A stretch of 64,000 bases of DNA, taken from contig NZ_JBFLUG010000028.1 in NCBI RefSeq assembly GCF_041008525.1, positions 1 through 64,000 on the forward strand, in the 5' to 3' direction. This document shows positions 60,166 through 64,000 of this stretch, in pieces. The notes under the pieces are model-generated. The model saw only the letters and a list, made by a program, of their open reading frames with translations. It had not been told where the DNA came from and did no database searches. Position 1 is the first letter of the stretch. Every line of letters begins with the position of its first letter. This DNA comes from Parafrankia sp041008525. Lineage in GTDB: Bacteria; Actinomycetota; Actinomycetes; Frankiales; Frankiaceae. A program made the position numbers and the translations under genes.

Positions 60166-62367
60166 ATGACCGTCGACACGACGGTCGGCGAGCCGGCCAC
60201 CGGCCCCGTCGCCACGGATCCCGCGGTCACCGACCCTGCGGTCACTGGCCCTGCGGTCGGGCGCGCCGGCAGGCTGCGGTTGTCGCCCATCCCGGCGGTG
60301 CCGCGGGAGTCGCGCATCCTGCGCATCGCGGGAGCAGCGCGCTCACCGGCCGTCGTGGTCACGCTGCTTGCGCTGTGCTCGTTCGCGGTGAGCCTGGTGC
60401 TGCAGACGACACTGTTCCGGGACGGAACCGGGGACGCTGACGAGGCCGCGTACGTGCTGCAGGCGCGGATGCTGCTCCAGGGCCGGCTGACCCTGGACGC
60501 ATCCTCGGTCGAGCCGTTCTTCCGGCCCTGGCTCACCGGCGTGCACGACGGCCGGGTGTTCACCAAGTACCTGCCGGGCTGGCCCGCGGCGCTCGCGCTT
60601 TCGCAGGCGCTGTTCGGGACCATGGTGGTCGCGCCCGCGGCGATGGCGGCGGCGTGGGTCGCCGGGACGTACCGGCTGGCCCGGGAGCTGTTCGGCGAGG
60701 TGCGCACCGCACTCACCGCGGCTGCGGGGGTCGCACTGTCACCGTTGGTGATCCTGCACACCGCGCTTCCCCTCGCGTACGCGGCGTGCGCCGCGACACT
60801 CGTGTTCGCGAGCGCCGAACTGCTGCGTGGTCTCCGCACGGGCGCACGGTCCGCCCTCTTCCTGGGCGGGGCCGCGGTGGGGTTCGCGCTGCTGATCCGC
60901 CCGTTCGACGCCGTGCTTGTGGTCCTTCCCGTGGCGGTCCTGGCGGGGGTGCGGGCCCGGCGGGAGCTGCGGGTCCTGCCGCGCCGGGCGCTCTGGGCGG
61001 TGCTCGGCGCGCTGCCGATGGTCGCGGTCTTCCTGGCGTACTGCTGGCACGTCACGGGGTCGCCGCTGCGCATGCCGTTGTCCGCGTCGGATCCGCTCGA
61101 CCGCTTCGGTTTCGGACCGCGTCGCATCCTGCCGTCCGAATCGAGCTTCATGTTCACTCGGCGGTTGGCCCTCGAGGCCCTCGGGGACACCCTCGCCGCC
61201 GCCCCGAGCTGGTTCTTCGGCGGTATGGGCCTGATCGTGCTCGCCGCCGTCGGCCTGTTCGCGCCCCGGCGCCGGCCCGAACGGATCATGTTGTTGGCCA
61301 CGACCGGCGTGGTTCTGCTGGGCTACGCCTTCTGGTGGGGGTCGGCCTTCGCGATGCCGGGCCTGCGCAACGGGCTCGGCCCGCACTACCACCTGGCAGC
61401 GTTCACGCCGGTCGTCATCCTCGCTGCCGACGGTGCGCGATGGCTCTGGAGCGCCCTGGCGCGGGTACCGACGCGGATCGCCCGACCGGGCCTCGCCGTC
61501 GCGGCCGGGATCGGGCTCGTCGCGATCACTCTGCCCACCCTGCCCGCCCGGATCGACGTCCAGCAGGGGGTCAACGCGGGCAATGCGTTCCTGGAATCGA
61601 TGATCCCCGACCAGCTGGACGGGCCCGCCCTGATTGTCCTGTCGCCGCCGGTACCGAGCCGCTACACGCAGATCCCGTACCACACGCTGCGAAACTCCCC
61701 GGATCTTGACGGGCCGGTCGTGTACGCGGCGGACATCGGCCCCCGCATCGCCGAGCTGCCCGATCGCATGCCCGGCCGCACGATCTACCGGCTGCGTCCG
61801 GGCGAGGTGTGGGACCCTGCCGTCCCCGGAGGCTTCCGCGGTGCGTTCGTGCCGCTGCGGCAGGTCATCGGCACCCGTATCGAGATCCAGGTAACCGTCC
61901 AGCCGCCGCCGCCGCCGCCGCCGCAGCAGCAGCAGCAGCCACTGACGACGCCGCCGGCAGCGGGTGGGTCGCTGCTGTACGTCCGGCTGGGAGATCAGCA
62001 GCGTGTGCTGCGGCCAGCGGATGGCCGTCGGCACACGTTCGTGCTCACCACCGGGCCTGCCGCCGGGCCGGACGAACTCGGGACGGGCACGGCGAACGGG
62101 GTCGGCGGCATTGCCCTGCCGGCAGATCTCATCGTCGGTTACGCGACGGGCACCGGGCCGGGAGCCGCCGTCTGGGAGGAACGGATCCCGCTGGCACGCC
62201 GGGCGGGAGGAGATCTCTCCCTGCTCGCGCCAGGGCTCGGGTGGCGGCGCCTGCCCGCAGATGAGGGGGCCGCCGCCGGGCCCGGCGCCGACCAGGACGT
62301 GTGGCCGTGGATCTCAGCTGCGACCCAGTCGGTGCTGCAGGTCGATCTGGCACCCACCCGCCCCTGA
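60166..62367 (+). CDS. GT-C membrane glycosyltransferase (PMT-like)
   Basis: The 733-residue protein has about ten membrane helices in residues 60-480 and the acidic loop motif GDADEAAYVLQARMLLQG near residue 88, typical of GT-C transferases that use polyprenyl-phosphate sugars. YLPGWPAALALSQALFG follows. The last 250 residues are extracytoplasmic, include a polyPro/polyGln stretch (seven Pro, five Gln) and lack any recognised domain. The enzyme probably moves a sugar outside the membrane for lipid or wall glycan. The start is the ATG at 60166; no strong ribosome-binding site. A terminator follows at 62417. Confidence 0.85.
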   Translation: MTVDTTVGEPATGPVATDPAVTDPAVTGPAVGRAGRLRLSPIPAVPRESRILRIAGAARSPAVVVTLLALCSFAVSLVLQTTLFRDGTGDADEAAYVLQARMLLQGRLTLDASSVEPFFRPWLTGVHDGRVFTKYLPGWPAALALSQALFGTMVVAPAAMAAAWVAGTYRLARELFGEVRTALTAAAGVALSPLVILHTALPLAYAACAATLVFASAELLRGLRTGARSALFLGGAAVGFALLIRPFDAVLVVLPVAVLAGVRARRELRVLPRRALWAVLGALPMVAVFLAYCWHVTGSPLRMPLSASDPLDRFGFGPRRILPSESSFMFTRRLALEALGDTLAAAPSWFFGGMGLIVLAAVGLFAPRRRPERIMLLATTGVVLLGYAFWWGSAFAMPGLRNGLGPHYHLAAFTPVVILAADGARWLWSALARVPTRIARPGLAVAAGIGLVAITLPTLPARIDVQQGVNAGNAFLESMIPDQLDGPALIVLSPPVPSRYTQIPYHTLRNSPDLDGPVVYAADIGPRIAELPDRMPGRTIYRLRPGEVWDPAVPGGFRGAFVPLRQVIGTRIEIQVTVQPPPPPPPQQQQQPLTTPPAAGGSLLYVRLGDQQRVLRPADGRRHTFVLTTGPAAGPDELGTGTANGVGGIALPADLIVGYATGTGPGAAVWEERIPLARRAGGDLSLLAPGLGWRRLPADEGAAAGPGADQDVWPWISAATQSVLQVDLAPTRP
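61903..61938 (+). repeat. CCG/CAG trinucleotide repeat in the GT-C gene
   Basis: Seven CCG codons followed by five CAG codons code for a polyPro-polyGln stretch in the C-terminal part of the glycosyltransferase. Trinucleotide runs of this kind can change length without breaking the frame. Confidence 0.95.
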
Positions 62368-62380
62368 GCGTCCCGCCCGT

Positions 62381-62414
62381 GACCTCCGCACCGCCCGCGA
62401 CCTCCGCACCGCCC
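62381..62414. repeat. 18-bp direct repeat, two copies
   Basis: The unit GACCTCCGCACCGCCC begins at 62381 and 62399, 18 bp apart, just after the GT-C stop. Confidence 0.85.
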
Positions 62415-62416
62415 CT

Positions 62417-62451
62417 GGGCTCGGCGCACCGTTCCTCCCCGCGCCGAGCCC
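62417..62451 (+). terminator. Terminator after the GT-C gene
   Basis: A perfect 11-bp stem (GGGCTCGGCGC, 62417-62427, and its complement 62441-62451) with a 13-base loop, 50 bp after the GT-C stop. Confidence 0.85.
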
Positions 62452-62684
62452 GGAGAACGGGGCGCCGGGAGGAGTGCCGGCATTCGGCGGGGCATATGGC
62501 GGATTCCGTGCGGACCGAATAATGGCGCCGGGTCGCGCTGAATCAGGATGCCGGCTAACGCAGCCGGCCAGGGCCCGATGGTCGGCCTTCGGTGCGGGCC
62601 CGCCCGAGTATCCTTTGCCTGCTGTTTCCGGTGTTTGACTTCCGGTACGGGACCCGCCCCCGCCGGGTTCAGTCTGGGGATGCT

Positions 62685-64000
62685 ATGGGCCTTCTCCGAA
62701 CATTCAGGACGTTATCGGTTCTTTTCTTCTGCGAGCAGTATCCGCCGATTGTCTGGGACGGCGCCGGTACCTATACCGCGACGCTCGCGGCCGCACTGGT
62801 CGGACTCGGGCACAACGTGCATGTGCTGTGCGCCCAGGGTCGCCGCATCACGGACACGGTGGAGCGCGGCGTGCACGTCCACCGGCGGCCGTTGTTGCAG
62901 GCGCCGGTGACGCGCGCGCTCGGCGGTTATGGTGCCCGACTGCGCGGCCCGCTGTACCCACGGGACTCGCTGGCCCTGCGGGCCAGTCTTTCCCTGTCGT
63001 ACAGCGTCTGGATGCGCCACCTGCGGCTGCGTCCGGACATCATCGAGACGCAGGACGGGGAGACCCGCGGGCTGATCGAGGCCGTCCACGGCACCTACCC
63101 GCTCGCCATCCACCTGCACTGCCCGACGATGCTCGCCGTCCGTCTCGCGGGGCAGCCGCTGGGTGTGCGCGGGCAGCTGGCCGACCGGCTCGACCGCGCC
63201 TCGGCCCGGCGCGCCGCCGTCGTGACCGCGCCCTCACAGCTGCTTGTCGACGAGCTGCGCCGGAGCGGCTGGCTGGGGCACCAGGCCGTCGAGGTGATCC
63301 CGAACCTCTTCGATGCGGAGCCGTGGCGGGGCGTGCAGGACGTGCGGACCACCGAGCCGACGATCGCGGTGGTGGGGCGGGTGGAACCGTCCAAGGGCGT
63401 TGACGTGCTGCTGGACGCCTGCGCCCGGCTGCGCGCCGCCGGGGTGGTGCACCGGCTCGTCGTCGTCGGCCGCTCGGCCGGCGCGATCAACGGTGTCCCG
63501 TCGGGTACCTGGCTGGCTTCCCGGGCCCGTGAGCTGGGGCTGGACGTCGAGTTCACCGGGCATCTGGCGGCCGGGGAGATGCGCGAGGTGTTCCGCCGGA
63601 CCCGGGTGGTGGCGGTGCCGAGCCATTTCGAGAGCTTCTCCATCGTCGCCGCCGAGGCGCTTGCGGCGGGACGTCCCGTCGTCGTGACGAGCCGGACCGG
63701 GATCGCGCCGTTCGTCCGGAGCTGGAACGCGGGCAGCGTGGTCGCCGCCGGCGACCCGGGCGCGCTCGCGGACGCGCTGGCGCCGTTCCTCCTGAACGCC
63801 GGCTGGGCGGCCGAGGTCGCTGACCAGGGCCGGCGCGGCGTGGCCGCCCTCGATCCGGAGGCCATCGCCCGCCGGAAGGAAGCCGCCTACCGCCGGGGCA
63901 TCGCGGAGTTCCACGCGCGACGCCGTCTGGTCACACCAACCACACCAACCACACCAGCCGCGCCCCGAGGGCCGGTCAGCCCGGTCCCGCCGCTGCCCGG
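62685..64000 (+). CDS. GT4 glycosyltransferase, C-terminus cut by the window edge
   Basis: The frame is open from ATG 62685 to the window end (438 codons seen, no stop). The N-terminal GT-B domain has CEQYPPIVWDGAGTYTATLA, typical of GT4 enzymes that bind their acceptor there, and GHNVHVLCAQ. The nucleotide-sugar domain has VVGRVEPSKGVDVLLDA near residue 230 and SHFESFSIVAAEALAAGRPVV near 312, carrying the EX7E motif. It is a cytoplasmic retaining glycosyltransferase, likely adding mannose, glucose or similar to a glycolipid or glycan. It probably pairs with the upstream GT-C enzyme. Codon 10 is TTA, a rare codon in this genome type. The tail near the edge is Thr/Pro rich. Confidence 0.88.
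   Translation, partial: MGLLRTFRTLSVLFFCEQYPPIVWDGAGTYTATLAAALVGLGHNVHVLCAQGRRITDTVERGVHVHRRPLLQAPVTRALGGYGARLRGPLYPRDSLALRASLSLSYSVWMRHLRLRPDIIETQDGETRGLIEAVHGTYPLAIHLHCPTMLAVRLAGQPLGVRGQLADRLDRASARRAAVVTAPSQLLVDELRRSGWLGHQAVEVIPNLFDAEPWRGVQDVRTTEPTIAVVGRVEPSKGVDVLLDACARLRAAGVVHRLVVVGRSAGAINGVPSGTWLASRARELGLDVEFTGHLAAGEMREVFRRTRVVAVPSHFESFSIVAAEALAAGRPVVVTSRTGIAPFVRSWNAGSVVAAGDPGALADALAPFLLNAGWAAEVADQGRRGVAALDPEAIARRKEAAYRRGIAEFHARRRLVTPTTPTTPAAPRGPVSPVPPLP

Larger units (their letters stand above)
62368..62684. other. Intergenic region before the GT4 gene
   Basis: This stretch holds a 2-copy 18-bp direct repeat and a terminator, then an AT-richer part (62505-62600) suited to the GT4 promoter. 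No gene is supported. Confidence 0.5.

Overview
The window is very GC-rich, with strong G/C third positions, GTG/TTG starts and very tight gene spacing, which points to an actinobacterium. The gene mix (several short-chain dehydrogenases, acyl-CoA dehydrogenases, an MMPL exporter, an F420-type LLM oxidoreductase, many GGDEF proteins, Pro/Ala-rich linkers) resembles Frankia or a close relative. That assignment is inference; no rRNA or tRNA gene was seen. About 46 protein genes are supported.

Layout. 0.1-3.6 kb: LLM oxidoreductase, two SDR enzymes and a small UspA-like protein. 3.7-15.1 kb is a signalling block: a REC-adenylate cyclase, a PAP2 membrane phosphatase, a soluble hybrid histidine kinase with two recently duplicated PAS domains, and a leftward set made of a giant double (sensor-PAS-GGDEF) protein, a lone receiver and a degenerate histidine kinase. 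About 1.3 kb without a convincing gene follows. 16.4-21.9 kb: TetR regulator, AidB-type acyl-CoA dehydrogenase, and two paralogous two-helix membrane proteins with long low-complexity tails. 21.9-26.7 kb: two flavin reductases divergent from an FkbH/acyl carrier protein/acetyltransferase operon whose promoter contains a 16-bp perfect palindrome. 26.8-31.5 kb: MMPL exporter divergent from a NarL-type kinase/regulator pair. 31.7-36.2 kb: a TPR-like protein and the cbs-metB transsulfuration pair. 36.4-39.6 kb: an Hsp70-like ATPase joined through one membrane helix to an extracytoplasmic PstS-like binding domain, then a YccF protein. 40.2-44.6 kb: GGDEF-EAL protein, Ada-AlkA fusion and ogt. 44.6-50.2 kb: putative DNA-binding protein, serine-hydrolase lipoprotein, acyl-CoA dehydrogenase, a 48-residue candidate lipoprotein and a small membrane protein. 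50.5-54.2 kb: heterodimeric ABC exporter. 54.4-59.7 kb: class II lysyl-tRNA synthetase, SDR, DHA2-type MFS exporter, S4 protein and HIT protein. 60.2-64 kb: GT-C glycosyltransferase and a GT4 glycosyltransferase cut by the window edge.

How the genes work together. Second-messenger signalling dominates: one cAMP cyclase, three GGDEF domains and one EAL domain, none of the GGDEF domains with a visible RxxD inhibitory site. DNA alkylation defence is represented by aidB, Ada-AlkA and ogt. cbs and metB form a homocysteine/cystathionine module. The most unusual items are the Hsp70-TM-PstS fusion, the duplicated transmembrane GGDEF protein with its receiver and pseudokinase neighbours, and the compact FkbH-ACP-acetyltransferase cassette. 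Short tandem repeats are frequent and in three places straddle a stop codon.
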